A stretch of 64,000 nt of DNA from Candidatus Aalborgicola defluviihabitans (GCA_016705575.1 JADIXX010000003.1:930001-994000); one strand, 5' to 3'; counted from the stretch's first letter, positions 21,228-30,395 are shown. Notes: generated from the letters alone by a model not told the origin. Made by a program: numbers and translations.

Positions 21228-21575
21228 ATGAGCACTTTTGACCACGTCGGTCTGATCAAGGACATCAATACCAATCTGGCCCCCTTGCGCAAGACCCAAC
21301 CCGAGGCCCTGCAGGCCTTTGGCCAGCTGGCCACTGCCGCCATGAAGGAAGGTACGATCAGTGCCAAGAACAAGGAACTCATTGCATTGGCCATTGGCAT
21401 CACCCAGCATTGCTCGGGATGCATTGGCTTTCATGTCAAAGCGCTGCACAAGCTGCAATGCTCCCGCACCGAACTGGATGAAATGCTGGCTGTGTGCGTT
21501 TACATGGGCGGTGGCCCGGCCCTGATGTACACCGCCGAGGCCATCAAGGCCTGGGACGAAATGGCACCACAATGA
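21228..21575 (+). CDS. Carboxymuconolactone decarboxylase / AhpD-like protein
   Basis: A 115-residue protein of the CMD family, start ATG at 21228 with AGGA 7 bases upstream. The redox or catalytic motif is ITQHCSGCIGFHVKAL (CxxC followed by H at +3), as in AhpD-like alkylhydroperoxidases. The family includes true decarboxylases and peroxidase partners; the CxxC favours the latter. It overlaps the next gene by 4 bp (ATGA), so it is coupled to a periplasmic rhodanese, pointing to a thiol or sulfur stress role by inference. Confidence 0.9.
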   Translation: MSTFDHVGLIKDINTNLAPLRKTQPEALQAFGQLATAAMKEGTISAKNKELIALAIGITQHCSGCIGFHVKALHKLQCSRTELDEMLAVCVYMGGGPALMYTAEAIKAWDEMAPQ

Positions 21576-21985
21576 ACAGCCCCCACCAATTGCCCACGCG
21601 CCGCTTGGTGTTGTTGGCCGCTTCCTTGTCACTGTGCGCTAGGGCCATGGCGCAGACCGCGCCGGACACCGACTCGGTGACTCTGGATGAAGCCCGTAAA
21701 GAAGTTGATAGCGGCAAAGCCACGCTCTTTGACGTGCGCGAACCCCAGGAAACAGCCGACGGCGTCGCTCCCGGTGCGAAGCTGTTGCCGCTACGCCAAT
21801 TGGCGGCGCGCTTCTCGGAAATTCCGAACGACCCCAAGCGTCCAATACTGTTGATTTGCCGCACCCAGAACCGATCCTCTGCCACGTTCAAGTTTCTGCG
21901 CGAGAAGGGTTACACCAACGTGCGTTTCGTGCAGGGGGGCATGAGTGAATGGGTACGCCAAGGGTTGCAGCTGGTTAAGCCCTGA
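21572..21985 (+). CDS. Exported rhodanese-like protein
   Basis: A 137-residue single-domain rhodanese. The ATG at 21572 overlaps the previous stop. The N-terminus (RRLVLLAASLSLCARAMAQ) looks like a signal peptide with a twin Arg, so the protein is probably periplasmic. The rhodanese fold follows: LFDVREPQE near residue 50 and the active-site loop ICRTQNRS, whose Cys would carry a persulfide. CRTQNRS differs from the classic CRxGxR loop, so activity on thiosulfate is uncertain. Confidence 0.88.
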   Translation: MNSPHQLPTRRLVLLAASLSLCARAMAQTAPDTDSVTLDEARKEVDSGKATLFDVREPQETADGVAPGAKLLPLRQLAARFSEIPNDPKRPILLICRTQNRSSATFKFLREKGYTNVRFVQGGMSEWVRQGLQLVKP

Positions 21986-22104
21986 CCATGCGCAGAGACG
22001 CTACTCAGTTGCAGTAGGCTAAGTGGGGCTGTACACACAGGTGGTTGCCCTTACACTGGCGCGCACCGTGCCGACCGTGCACGCCCGCCGACAAGGAGCC
22101 ATTC

Positions 22105-22845
22105 ATGCATGCAACCGCCGCCCCTACTGCCGCCCTGGCTCCCGCGTGGGCCGTGTGGTTGCGCAAGGTCACCAGCTGGTTGTCGCAAGACTGTGGTGGT
22201 GGCCCTCGGCCCTGGAAGCTGGCCTGGGTCGTCAACTTCCAGAAGTGTGGCACCTTTGTATTTTTGGGTGCGCTCATGGCCTGGTACGGCAATACCTCGG
22301 TGGGGGCCTGGGTCTACCTGGCCCTGCATGGCACATACGGGTTGGTGTGGTTGCTCAAGGACATGGCATTTCCTGATCCTAACTGGCAGAAGCGTGTCAC
22401 CGTGTTGGGGGGCATCAACGCCTTTGTGTTTGTGCTGGGACCGTACTGGGCGTTTGGTTGGCTGCTGATTTCTGGCACTGTGCATCCGGTGTACCCCTTG
22501 CCGGATGCGGCCTGGTACTGCCTGTGCATTTCGCTGTGCATGTTCGGCTCGGTACTGATGATTGCGGCCGATGCACAAAAATTCTTCACCCTGCGCATTC
22601 AGCGTGGCCTGATCACCGACGGTGTGCATGCCTATGTGCGCCACCCCAACTACGCCGGAGAAATGCTGATTTACGCCAGCCTGGCCCTGCTGGTGTGGCA
22701 TTGGTTTCCAGTGCTGGTGCTGGCTTGGGTGTGGCTGTGCGTCTTTGCGCCCAACATGGCGCTAAAAGAAGCCAGTATGTCGCGTTACCCGCAGTGGGCG
22801 TCTTACCGCAAACGCAGTTGGTGGTTGATTCCGTTGGTGTTCTAG
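22105..22845 (+). CDS. DUF1295 / isoprenylcysteine methyltransferase-like membrane protein
   Basis: A 246-residue polytopic membrane protein, start ATG at 22105 with AAGGAG 6-7 bases upstream. It has about six hydrophobic segments and the C-terminal signature GLITDGVHAYVRHPNYAGEM, typical of the ICMT/steroid-reductase-like superfamily, where the RHPNY region binds a cofactor such as SAM or NADPH. Substrate unknown. Its 3' end overlaps the convergent hydrolase remnant by 4 bp. Confidence 0.85.
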   Translation: MHATAAPTAALAPAWAVWLRKVTSWLSQDCGGGPRPWKLAWVVNFQKCGTFVFLGALMAWYGNTSVGAWVYLALHGTYGLVWLLKDMAFPDPNWQKRVTVLGGINAFVFVLGPYWAFGWLLISGTVHPVYPLPDAAWYCLCISLCMFGSVLMIAADAQKFFTLRIQRGLITDGVHAYVRHPNYAGEMLIYASLALLVWHWFPVLVLAWVWLCVFAPNMALKEASMSRYPQWASYRKRSWWLIPLVF

Positions 22846-23438
22846 GATGAAGTCTCCGGTGATAAAGAGGGGATCCGCGGAACCTGCACCCGATTGAAAT
22901 GCTTTAGAAAATCCAAAATTTTGCGGGTAACTTCCGGCAAATCATCAAACGACTCGTGTGACCCGTTGCACTCCAGCAAAGTGACATCAGCCTGCGCACG
23001 GTTTTGCCACAACCAGCGCGCGTCCTCAATCGGCACGGTGTGGTCTTGCAGCCCATGCACCATCAAAGAGGGACATTGGCAATGGGCCATAGCGTGGATG
23101 GGCGCAATGACGTTGAATCGGGCAGCAATTACACTTTCCACGTACCTGTTGACCAGCCACCCCAGCGGCCAGTAGGGCACGCGGTGGGCAGCCAACCAGC
23201 GGCGCATCACTTGATCGGGGTTGGCAAATGCGGACACACTGACAACCGTGTGTAGGTCGTGCCTGCCCGCCGCAGGAATGCGTACCGACTGCGCGGTCAA
23301 ACCCAAATCGGCGGGCTGCAACCCTTCCAGGGTGGCTTGCGGAGCCAGGCCGTGGTGCAATATCGCGCATGCGACCAAGAGCAGCGCAAACAACACTCCG
23401 CCCAGGCCTAGCCAGAACCACGGGGTTGTAGAGTTCAC
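22842..23438 (-). pseudogene. Alpha/beta hydrolase with internal in-frame deletion
   Basis: A 198-residue frame with a membrane-anchor-like N-terminus (residues 8-30) and a clear alpha/beta hydrolase C-terminal half (VSVSAFANPDQVMRRWLAA, SLMVHGLQDHTVP with the acid, GSHESF with the His). The piece that should lie between, with the HGW oxyanion strand and the GHSxG nucleophile elbow, is missing: RIPAAG near residue 57 runs straight into RHDLHTVVSVSAF. Relatives as I know them are about 100 residues longer. The frame is open, so the deletion is in frame, but the catalytic Ser is lost. It is either a pseudogene or a non-catalytic derivative. Confidence 0.8.
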
Positions 23439-23471
23439 TGGTCATGCGCAGTAGACAAGCTTTCTAAACAG

Positions 23472-24608
23472 TTATCGGTACTTGCGCAAATACACACCTT
23501 CAAAATAGCGCTTGGCCCAGTGAAATAGGCGCGACGATGGCAGGATGATCTGGCGTGTGGGACTGCGAAACACCAGCGTACCGTGGTCGATCGCGTCAAT
23601 GATACAAATGAGCTCGACCTTGAAGGTGGCCGTAGGCGTCTGGCCGCGCAAGCCGGCCAACACGTTCTGCGCCGCAGCAGCGGCTTGCAGGTCGGCCATG
23701 TGGGCTTGCTTGGGCATCCAGTCGGGGCCGGGGAAGCTGCCCGAATCGCCCACCACATACACCTGCTGCGCGCCCTCAACACGGCACTGCGCATCGGCCT
23801 TGAGTAGCCCGCCGGGCGAGCGTGCCAGTTCGGTTTGGTCAAACCACAGGTTGCCAGTCATGCCGGGCATAAAAAGAATGAGGTTGGCGGTAAAAGCACC
23901 GCCTTCGGTTACCACTTGATCTGCTTCCAAGCGCACCATCTTGTGGCCCAGATGCGTGCGAATATTGCGCCGCGCCATGTCGGCCAGCAAATGCTTAACG
24001 GCTTTTGGCCCTAGTCGGTTACCTGGCTGGGTGGATGGGTTAAAAAACACCAGCTCGAATTTGTCGCGCCGCCCTTCCCGTTTAAGTTGTTCATCAATAC
24101 CGAACAGAAACTCAAACATCGGTCCACCGCGCACCGCGCTGGGCTCGTTTGGGTTGCCGCCAAAACCCACGGCAATGGTCCCGCCTTGCATGTCGCGCAG
24201 CCGATCACGGATTTTTTCCGCCGCCGCAATGCCTTCGCAGGGCGTAATGGCATGCTCAATGCCCGGCAGCTTTTTGATGAATCGCCCGCCGCTAGCAATT
24301 ACCAGGGCGTCGTTGCGCACATCACCTTCGGTGGTATTGACTACCCGGCCGCCATCGGCAAGACCAGTGACTTCGGCTGCCATGTGCTGCACGTTCATGC
24401 GGGTAAAAAAGTTGGTCAGTGGCACCACCAGTTGCTCACGCGTGCGCAGGCCGCTGGGTATCCAGATGATGCCAGGCAGGTAGTGCAACTCAGCGCGCGG
24501 CGAAATCAAAGTGATGCGGACGTGTGGATCGCGTTGACGGATTTCCCGCACGCTGGATAGCGCGCCAAAGCCGGCGCCAATGATGATGATGTGTGATGGA
24601 TTTTTCAT
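23472..24608 (-). CDS. FAD-dependent NAD(P)/sulfide-quinone oxidoreductase-like protein
   Basis: A 378-residue flavoprotein. The N-terminal dinucleotide fold is IIIIGAGFGALSSVREI, and a C-terminal FAD motif reads VYVVGDSGSFPGPDWMPKQ. I use the ATG at 24608; one at 24641 would add 11 residues before the Rossmann strand. The overall pattern resembles sulfide:quinone oxidoreductase and type II NADH dehydrogenase. It has one Cys in the ITPCEG segment, where SQR enzymes carry a catalytic Cys, but the other SQR cysteines are not obvious. A quinone-reducing membrane-surface role is likely; the electron donor is open. Confidence 0.83.
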   Translation of the reverse strand: MKNPSHIIIIGAGFGALSSVREIRQRDPHVRITLISPRAELHYLPGIIWIPSGLRTREQLVVPLTNFFTRMNVQHMAAEVTGLADGGRVVNTTEGDVRNDALVIASGGRFIKKLPGIEHAITPCEGIAAAEKIRDRLRDMQGGTIAVGFGGNPNEPSAVRGGPMFEFLFGIDEQLKREGRRDKFELVFFNPSTQPGNRLGPKAVKHLLADMARRNIRTHLGHKMVRLEADQVVTEGGAFTANLILFMPGMTGNLWFDQTELARSPGGLLKADAQCRVEGAQQVYVVGDSGSFPGPDWMPKQAHMADLQAAAAAQNVLAGLRGQTPTATFKVELICIIDAIDHGTLVFRSPTRQIILPSSRLFHWAKRYFEGVYLRKYR

Positions 24609-24822
24609 ATGGATTAACGCAGTGCCAGGTGACGGCAACACAAAACCAAATTGCCCGGCGTGAGCGGGGCATTGCGCACCAAGGCGGTTGGTTCAAGAAA
24701 ACGTCGGTTAATCATCATGGTCAACCGACTCGCTTACCTTAATTAAAAGACGGTAAAGGAGCCAATTGTCAGGGCTAGACGATAGCCTTGTCCTGGCGAT
24801 GTCCGTCGGGCCGCGCTAAAGC

Positions 24823-26127
24823 TTAGCCCCGCGCGTCAGCATCGATCCAGACGCCACCGCAACCATTGCCCTTGGCCTGGTACATGGCGGCATCCGCTTG
24901 ATTCAGACAGGCATCAGCGCTGGCCAGTGGGTCGCGCAAGATCACCACCCCAAGGCTGACGCCGCACGCGTATCGCTGCGCTGCGGCATCGCCACCGAGA
25001 TCAAAGTCAATTGCCAGCGCCTGCATGACCTTGTCGGCCGCCGTGCGGGCGTGGCGCATGGCCAACTGGTCATCGGCGTCCACATCTTCCATGAGTATGG
25101 TGAACTCGTCACCACCCAAGCGCGCTACCGTGTCGACGCCGCGTACACATGCAGTCAAGCGCTGTGCGACCTGCTGCAACAGCAAGTCGCCCGCTGAGTG
25201 CCCTCGTTGGTCATTGAGCGCCTTAAAGCGGTCCAGATCCAGAAACATCAGTACGGCACACTGGCCGGTACGTGCCATGCCGAATAGGGCTTGTTGAAGG
25301 CGATCCATGAACAGACGCCGATTGGCAAGGCCGGTGAGTACATCCTGAAACGCCATTTGCCGGATCAACTCTTCGGACTCACGGCGTCGGGTCACGTCCC
25401 TGCCAACACCACGGTAGCCTGCAAAGCCACCCTCTGTGTTGAACACCGGTTCGCCACTGATCGCATGCCACAACAGGCGCTTGCTATCGAGTTGAATCGG
25501 CATCTCAAACTCATAAAACGCCTCATGCGCGTCCAATAATGCCTGGTAGGTGACCCACTGCGACGCGTTCAGCGCGATTTGCGGTAGTTGCTGGCGCGTT
25601 TTGCCAAGCACTTCTTGGCTAAGACCAAGGTTTACGCTCCGACTCCCGATGTCCAAGCGCACAAAGCGACCCACCACATCCAGCTCCCAATACCAGTCAG
25701 ATGACAGATCTGTCATAGCCCGAAAGCGGTCTTCACTGGCGTGAAGATCCAGTTGGCGCTGGTATTCGTCAGTGATTTCCTGCACCGTGCCCTCAAAGTA
25801 GCGCAGCACACCCTGCGCATCACACACCTGATGGGCGTGCTCACGCACCCAAATGCGTTCGCGCGTCTTGTGACGGTAAACCTCGGAGACAAAATCTACT
25901 ACCTGCCCCTGGTCACTGAGCAACTGGGTGAACTGCTTGCGGCGTTGTGGATCGCAGTACCACTCTGTGGCAATGTCACCAATGTTGGCCAGCATCTCAG
26001 CTTCAGCGCGGTAGCCGTTGAGTGCGACCAGTGCCGCATTGGCGCGCAACTGGTGCCCCGCGTAACTGGAACGGTAAGCACCAATGGGAAGCCGCTCAAA
26101 CAGTGTCTGAAAAGTGTCTGTATCCAA
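24823..26127 (-). CDS. PAS-PAS-GGDEF diguanylate cyclase
   Basis: A 434-residue signalling protein without membrane helices. Two PAS domains (about residues 8-125 and 132-255, the first ending FEGTVQEITDEY, the second YRGVGRDVTRRR) precede a GGDEF domain starting AFQDVLTGLANRRLFMDRL. The active site is intact (LGGDEF), and an RxxD inhibitory site (RGVD) lies five residues before it, so a functional, product-inhibited cyclic-di-GMP synthase is expected. The signal sensed by the PAS domains is not evident. Confidence 0.93.
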   Translation of the reverse strand: MDTDTFQTLFERLPIGAYRSSYAGHQLRANAALVALNGYRAEAEMLANIGDIATEWYCDPQRRKQFTQLLSDQGQVVDFVSEVYRHKTRERIWVREHAHQVCDAQGVLRYFEGTVQEITDEYQRQLDLHASEDRFRAMTDLSSDWYWELDVVGRFVRLDIGSRSVNLGLSQEVLGKTRQQLPQIALNASQWVTYQALLDAHEAFYEFEMPIQLDSKRLLWHAISGEPVFNTEGGFAGYRGVGRDVTRRRESEELIRQMAFQDVLTGLANRRLFMDRLQQALFGMARTGQCAVLMFLDLDRFKALNDQRGHSAGDLLLQQVAQRLTACVRGVDTVARLGGDEFTILMEDVDADDQLAMRHARTAADKVMQALAIDFDLGGDAAAQRYACGVSLGVVILRDPLASADACLNQADAAMYQAKGNGCGGVWIDADARG

Positions 26128-26309
26128 AATGGCGGCTCCTGAGCTCCTTGCGCAGCATTTGGTTTTTCATCGCCAGCCGGGTCAAACCGCCCGCTCGTCC
26201 AAGCCTAGAGGGATCCAGCGTAGAAACTCAAGTATCTCACCAAAAAACAGACGGTTTGATGAATATCTTGGCGGTCAGGACGTGCTGGTCGCCAATCCTG
26301 TTGATGACC

Positions 26310-28304
26310 TCAAATGCGTGAACCATGGGAGCCCAAGTTCCCACGTCGCCATCGGTACAGCGTGTTGCGGCTGATACCCAACAGGCGGGCCGCTTCGGAC
26401 AGGTTGCCATCGCATTGCTCCACGGTGCGTTCAATGGTCTGATGTGACAGGGTGCGCAGGTCGGGTGTGGTGCCTTCATCGACAGTACCCATTGGGACAC
26501 CTGCCGTGTCCGCGCAGGGTTTGATAGTTTGCAAAAGGTCGTCGGGAAGGTGCGCCCAGCCAATGGTGTCGTCATCGTCGTCGAGCAAGGCACAGGCGGT
26601 GCGCAAAGCGTTGGACAATTGGCGCATATTTCCGGGCCAGCGGTAGTGGTGCAGGGCTTGTCGCACGTCGGGCGCAATGGCAATGCCGCGCCCTGGCGCC
26701 AGGGCCATCAGTTCCTGCTCCATCAAGGCACCAAGGTCGCTGCGCTCACGCAGGGGCGGCAGGCGCAGGGTCAGGCCGTTGAGCCGGTAGTACAGGTCTT
26801 CTCGGAAGCGCCCGGCCTGCATCTCGGTGGGTAGGTCGCGGTGGGTGGCGCATACCAGGCAGAAGTCCACCGGCACCGGCTTGCCACCACCCAGCGGCAC
26901 CACTACGCGTTCTTGCAATACGCGCAGTAAGCGCGCCTGCAAGGGCAGGGGCATGTCGCCAATTTCGTCCAAAAACAAAGTGCCGCCATGGGCCTCGCGG
27001 ATGCGTCCGGGGGCGCCTTCGCGCCGTGCGCCGGTGAAGGCGCCGCCCTGATAGCCAAAAAGTTCGGCTTCGATCAGGTTCTCGGGCAGGGCCGCACAGT
27101 TGACGGCCACAAAGGCTTGTTCACCTCGCGGGCCACTGCGGTGCGCCGCGCGCGCAAAAACTTCCTTCCCCACGCCGGACTCGCCTTGCAAGAGGATGGC
27201 AATGGGCTTGCCCATGAGCTTGCGCGCGCGGGTGATGGCTGAGCAGAAAACGCTGTCGCCCGTATCCAGTGCAGCCAGGGCGTCCTGCGGCTTCACGGTG
27301 GTTACGGTTTGTGTAGCCGGCTGCGCCTGCAGGGTCTGGGTCTGAAGCATCAGGCGGGCCGCCTCCACCCGCACCCACACAGCGTGACCCAGGCGGGTGT
27401 GCACGACGTGTGGAGAGTTGGAGGCACGCCGGCCCCAATCCAGTAACTGGGTCATTGTCTCGGCCAGTACTGCGCTTACCGACGTGTGGCTCAGGCTTTG
27501 CCAATCCAGGCCCAGCAGTTCCAGGGCGGTGGCGTTGGCACCGGCCAATTGACCAACTTCCGTAACGGCCAGCAGGCCTTCAGCCACGGTGCCGATGCCC
27601 TCGGGTTGTATGTGAAAGCGCAGGCGCAGTCCACACCACTGCCGTGGATCGTGGCGGGTGTCAAACAAGCGGTGTTCGATCATGCGGGCTGCCGAGCGCA
27701 CCAGAGCCAGGGTGTGGCGGTGGTAGCCGCGGTGGTCGCCCGATACATCCAGCGCACCCAATATGTGACCCTTGGGGTCGTAGATGGGTACTGCCGCGCA
27801 GGTCAAAAAGCTGTTGCGTTCCAGGTAGTGCTCTTCGGCATGAACCACCACGGCCCGCGCATCAACCAGTGCTGTGCCGATGGCGTTGGTTCCACGAAAT
27901 TGCTCCTGCCAGGTGGCACCTACGCGCAGTGCCACGCGCTCGGCGCGGCCCATGAATTGGGGGTCGCCCATTGTGTGCAGCAGCATGCCGTCGGCCCCGG
28001 CTAGGATGCTCATGCTGTCGCTGCCCAGGGTCTGTTCGTGCAAAAACTCCATCACCGGGCGGGCATGGGCCACAAGCTCGCGCTGGCGATCCAACTCGCG
28101 TGCCAACTGGGCACCCGAGGCGTTGGGCGCTCCCGGCATACGGCCCATGGGTTGCAGGCCGTGTTGCCAGCAGCGCAGCCAGGAGCGGGCCAGTTCGCTC
28201 TGAATCACGTTGACCGGAACGCGCCCATTGTTGACCAGTAGGCGGCGGGCTTCTCGCAGGCGGGTCGCGGGCGCACGCTCCTGCAGGGCTAGGGTGTACA
28301 TCAT
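26310..28304 (-). CDS. Sigma-54-dependent activator, AcoR type
   Basis: A 664-residue regulator. A GAF-type sensory region fills residues 60-320 (ITRARKL follows it). The AAA+ domain has Walker A GESGVGKEVFARAAH, the sigma-54 contact loop GAFTGA near residue 425 and a Walker B LFLDEIGDMPL. A Fis-type helix-turn-helix ends the protein (NLSEAARLLGISRNTLYRW). It is divergent from the acetaldehyde dehydrogenase gene, whose upstream DNA holds a -24/-12 promoter and palindromic sites. The layout matches AcoR-like control of aldehyde or alcohol oxidation genes. Confidence 0.94.
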   Translation of the reverse strand: MMYTLALQERAPATRLREARRLLVNNGRVPVNVIQSELARSWLRCWQHGLQPMGRMPGAPNASGAQLARELDRQRELVAHARPVMEFLHEQTLGSDSMSILAGADGMLLHTMGDPQFMGRAERVALRVGATWQEQFRGTNAIGTALVDARAVVVHAEEHYLERNSFLTCAAVPIYDPKGHILGALDVSGDHRGYHRHTLALVRSAARMIEHRLFDTRHDPRQWCGLRLRFHIQPEGIGTVAEGLLAVTEVGQLAGANATALELLGLDWQSLSHTSVSAVLAETMTQLLDWGRRASNSPHVVHTRLGHAVWVRVEAARLMLQTQTLQAQPATQTVTTVKPQDALAALDTGDSVFCSAITRARKLMGKPIAILLQGESGVGKEVFARAAHRSGPRGEQAFVAVNCAALPENLIEAELFGYQGGAFTGARREGAPGRIREAHGGTLFLDEIGDMPLPLQARLLRVLQERVVVPLGGGKPVPVDFCLVCATHRDLPTEMQAGRFREDLYYRLNGLTLRLPPLRERSDLGALMEQELMALAPGRGIAIAPDVRQALHHYRWPGNMRQLSNALRTACALLDDDDDTIGWAHLPDDLLQTIKPCADTAGVPMGTVDEGTTPDLRTLSHQTIERTVEQCDGNLSEAARLLGISRNTLYRWRRGNLGSHGSRI

Positions 28305-28433
28305 GGCCTTTGTCTCCTGTTGAGGCTAGCGGGATGGGTGCGCCATCTCCAGTTCAGCGGCCCAGGCCGGGTCCGCATGAGACGCATTGTGCGGCAGTAC
28401 AAAAGGCTGTTTGACCCGTAATGGTTGATCAGT

Positions 28434-28459
28434 TGTACCGTTTTGGCACATTCTGTGCC
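28434..28459 (+). promoter_or_regulatory. Candidate upstream activator binding sites
   Basis: Three half-sites in alternating orientation: TGTACC (28434-28439), GGCACA (28445-28450) and TGTGCC (28454-28459). The last two form a perfect 6-3-6 palindrome, GGCACATTCTGTGCC. The array lies roughly 100-125 bp before the sigma-54 promoter, a usual enhancer distance. The same stretch also fits a -24/-12 promoter (TGG at 28444, GC at 28457), so a second, distal promoter cannot be excluded. Confidence 0.55.
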
Positions 28460-28556
28460 CCACGCTGTAGCAGTTGTGACAGTTTAGGGGTACCCCGAAC
28501 CCTCTTTGAGGGGCGCCATGCGCCGTTTGAGGCTTTTTTTGGTTGAAGTGCCACTG

Positions 28557-28572
28557 TGGCACACACGGTGCA
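28557..28572 (+). promoter_or_regulatory. Sigma-54 (-24/-12) promoter for aldehyde dehydrogenase
   Basis: TGGCACACACGGTGCA matches the -24 TGGCAC and -12 TGCA elements, with GG and GC 12 bp apart as required. Transcription would begin near 28583, leaving a leader of about 67 nt before the ATG at 28650. The divergent neighbour is a sigma-54 activator. Confidence 0.75.
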
Positions 28573-28649
28573 ATCAGGACCGTCTGAAACCGTTGCGCCA
28601 TGGGGTGGGCGGATTCGCATTTCACCATCAACTATCTGGAGACAACACC

Positions 28650-30170
28650 ATGCTGTACACAGCCCCCGGCGCCGCTGGCGCCAAGATCGCCTACAAGGCG
28701 CAATATAACAACTTCATCGGCGGCAAGTTTGTCGCCCCGGTCAAAGGCCAGTACTTTGACGTGGTCAGCCCGATCAATGGCAAGGTCTACACCCAAGCTG
28801 CCCGCTCAACTGCCGAAGACATCGACCTGGCACTGGATGCTGCCCACGCCGCTGCCGACGCCTGGGGCAAGACCGATGCCGCCACGCGCAGCAACATCCT
28901 ATTGAAAATTGCCGATCGCATTGAGCAAAACCTGGAGCTGCTGGCTTATGCTGAAACCGTGGACAACGGCAAGGCCATCCGCGAAACGCTCAACGCCGAC
29001 ATACCGCTTACCGTGGACCACTTTCGCTACTTTGCCGGTTGTGTACGGGCGCAAGAAGGCGCACTGTCCAACATCGACGAGAACACCGTCGCATATCACA
29101 TCCAGGAACCACTGGGCGTGGTCGGGCAGATCATTCCGTGGAACTTTCCTATTCTGATGGCAGCCTGGAAACTAGCCCCGGCCATTGGGGCGGGCAACTG
29201 CGTCGTGCTCAAACCTGCCGAATCCACCCCCATCAGTATTTTGATTTTGGCCGAGCTGATTGCCGACATCGTGCCACCGGGCGTGCTGAACATCGTCAAT
29301 GGTTTTGGCCGTGAAGCCGGCATGCCATTGGCCAGTAGCAAACGTATCGCCAAGATTGCTTTCACGGGCTCTACATCGACAGGCCGCGTGATTGCACAGG
29401 CCGCTGCCAACAACCTGATTCCCGCCACGCTGGAACTCGGTGGCAAGAGCCCCAACGTGTTCTTTGCCGACATCATGGACAGGGACGATGCGTTCCTTGA
29501 CAAAGCCGTTGAAGGCTTGGTGTTGTTTGCCTTCAATCAAGGTGAGGTCTGCACCTGCCCATCGCGGGCGCTGATTCAGGAAAGCATCTACGACAAGTTC
29601 ATGGAACGTGTGTTGAAGCGTGTTGCTGCCATTAAGCACCAGAACCCGCTGGACACCGACAGCATGATGGGTGCGCAGGCCAGTAAAGAGCAGTTGACCA
29701 AGATTTTGTCGTACCTGGACCTGGGTAAGCAAGAAGGTGCCGAAGTGCTCATCGGCGGTGGCCAGGCCCACCTGGGCGGCGATCTGGAAGGCGGCTACTA
29801 CGTGCAGCCCACGCTGTTTAAGGGCCATAACAAGATGCGCATCTTCCAGGAAGAAATTTTCGGCCCCGTGTTGGCTGTGACCACTTTCAAGGACGAAGCG
29901 GAAGCACTGGCCATTGCCAATGACACGCTCTACGGCCTGGGCGCCGGTGTGTGGAGTCGCAACGGCAACGTGGCCTACCGCATGGGCCGCGCCATCAAAG
30001 CTGGCCGGGTGTGGACCAACTGCTACCACGCCTACCCCGCGCACGCCGCGTTTGGTGGCTACAAAGAGTCGGGCATTGGCCGTGAAACCCACAAGATGAT
30101 GTTGGACCACTACCAGCAGACCAAGAACCTCTTGGTAAGCTACAGCGAAAACAAGCTGGGCTTCTTCTAA
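28650..30170 (+). CDS. Acetaldehyde dehydrogenase (NAD+-dependent aldehyde dehydrogenase)
   Basis: A 506-residue cytosolic enzyme oxidising acetaldehyde or similar aldehydes to acids. The start at 28650 follows CTGGAGA and gives the usual ExaC/AcoD-type N-terminus ([16 protein letters not shown]). The core motifs are [16 protein letters not shown], the catalytic Glu motif LELGGKSPN and the catalytic Cys in [13 protein letters not shown]. The C-terminus ([10 protein letters not shown]) is typical. It is driven by the sigma-54 promoter upstream and followed by DUF779, a frequent partner of this dehydrogenase group. exaC or acoD would be suitable names, but the physiological pathway is not visible. 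Confidence 0.95.
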   Translation: MLYTAPGAAGAKIAYKAQYNNFIGGKFVAPVKGQYFDVVSPINGKVYTQAARSTAEDIDLALDAAHAAADAWGKTDAATRSNILLKIADRIEQNLELLAYAETVDNGKAIRETLNADIPLTVDHFRYFAGCVRAQEGALSNIDENTVAYHIQEPLGVVGQIIPWNFPILMAAWKLAPAIGAGNCVVLKPAESTPISILILAELIADIVPPGVLNIVNGFGREAGMPLASSKRIAKIAFTGSTSTGRVIAQAAANNLIPATLELGGKSPNVFFADIMDRDDAFLDKAVEGLVLFAFNQGEVCTCPSRALIQESIYDKFMERVLKRVAAIKHQNPLDTDSMMGAQASKEQLTKILSYLDLGKQEGAEVLIGGGQAHLGGDLEGGYYVQPTLFKGHNKMRIFQEEIFGPVLAVTTFKDEAEALAIANDTLYGLGAGVWSRNGNVAYRMGRAIKAGRVWTNCYHAYPAHAAFGGYKESGIGRETHKMMLDHYQQTKNLLVSYSENKLGFF

Positions 30171-30184
30171 CCCGCGCAATAGCC

Positions 30185-30238
30185 GGCTGGGCCTCCCCCC
30201 TCATACTGGGGTACCAGAAATCGGGGGGATGCCCAACC
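30185..30238 (+). ncRNA. Structured hairpin element, copy 1
   Basis: An outer stem (30185-30200 with 30223-30238, mostly paired) encloses an inner stem CTGG-GGTA-CCAG and conserved flanks TCATA and AAATC. A second element in opposite orientation at 30281-30332 has nearly the same loop but different, still paired stem bases. Conserved loop with compensating stem changes suggests a selected structure, RNA or folded DNA. It could also be a REP-like doublet. Confidence 0.45.
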
Positions 30239-30268
30239 GACTACCGCGCTACGGTAACGTCACACCAA

Positions 30269-30342
30269 CGCAGTAACCCAACGGGGCGGCCACCGATTTC
30301 TGGTACTCCAGCATGAGGTGGGCGCCCCGTTGGGTTGCTGCG
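30269..30342. repeat. 20-bp inverted repeat enclosing hairpin copy 2
   Basis: Arms at 30269-30288 and 30323-30342 are inverted copies, 19 of 20 matching (CGCAGTAACCCAACGGGGCG on the left). With the 25-bp inverted match between 30200-30224 and 30293-30317 this makes an interlocked A-B-A'-B' order, so alternative folds compete. Confidence 0.6.
30281..30332 (-). ncRNA. Structured hairpin element, copy 2 (inverted)
   Basis: Read on the minus strand, the stem GGGGCGCCCACC pairs with GGTGGCCGCCCC (11 of 12) around a loop whose core CTGGAGTACCAGAAATC matches copy 1 at all but one position. The stem sequence differs from copy 1 yet remains paired. It precedes the DUF779 gene by about 65 bp. Confidence 0.45.
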
Positions 30343-30395
30343 TTGCGACCACCAACAGCGCAACACTAGACGGTCTGACAAACGAGGAGACAAGC

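Larger units (their letters stand above)
28305..28649. promoter_or_regulatory. Divergent regulatory region between activator and aldehyde dehydrogenase
   Basis: About 345 bp with no gene. It holds a cluster of TGTRCC half-sites (28434-28459), a GGGGTACCCC palindrome (28487-28496), a CAGTTGT-type direct repeat starting at 28430 and 28471 (41 bp apart), and a sigma-54 promoter at 28557-28572. The spacing fits an upstream activator array about 100-120 bp ahead of the promoter. Confidence 0.7.

Noticed and set aside
29172..30179. A 335-residue minus-strand frame
   Set aside because: Antisense to the aldehyde dehydrogenase, whose catalytic motifs are complete.
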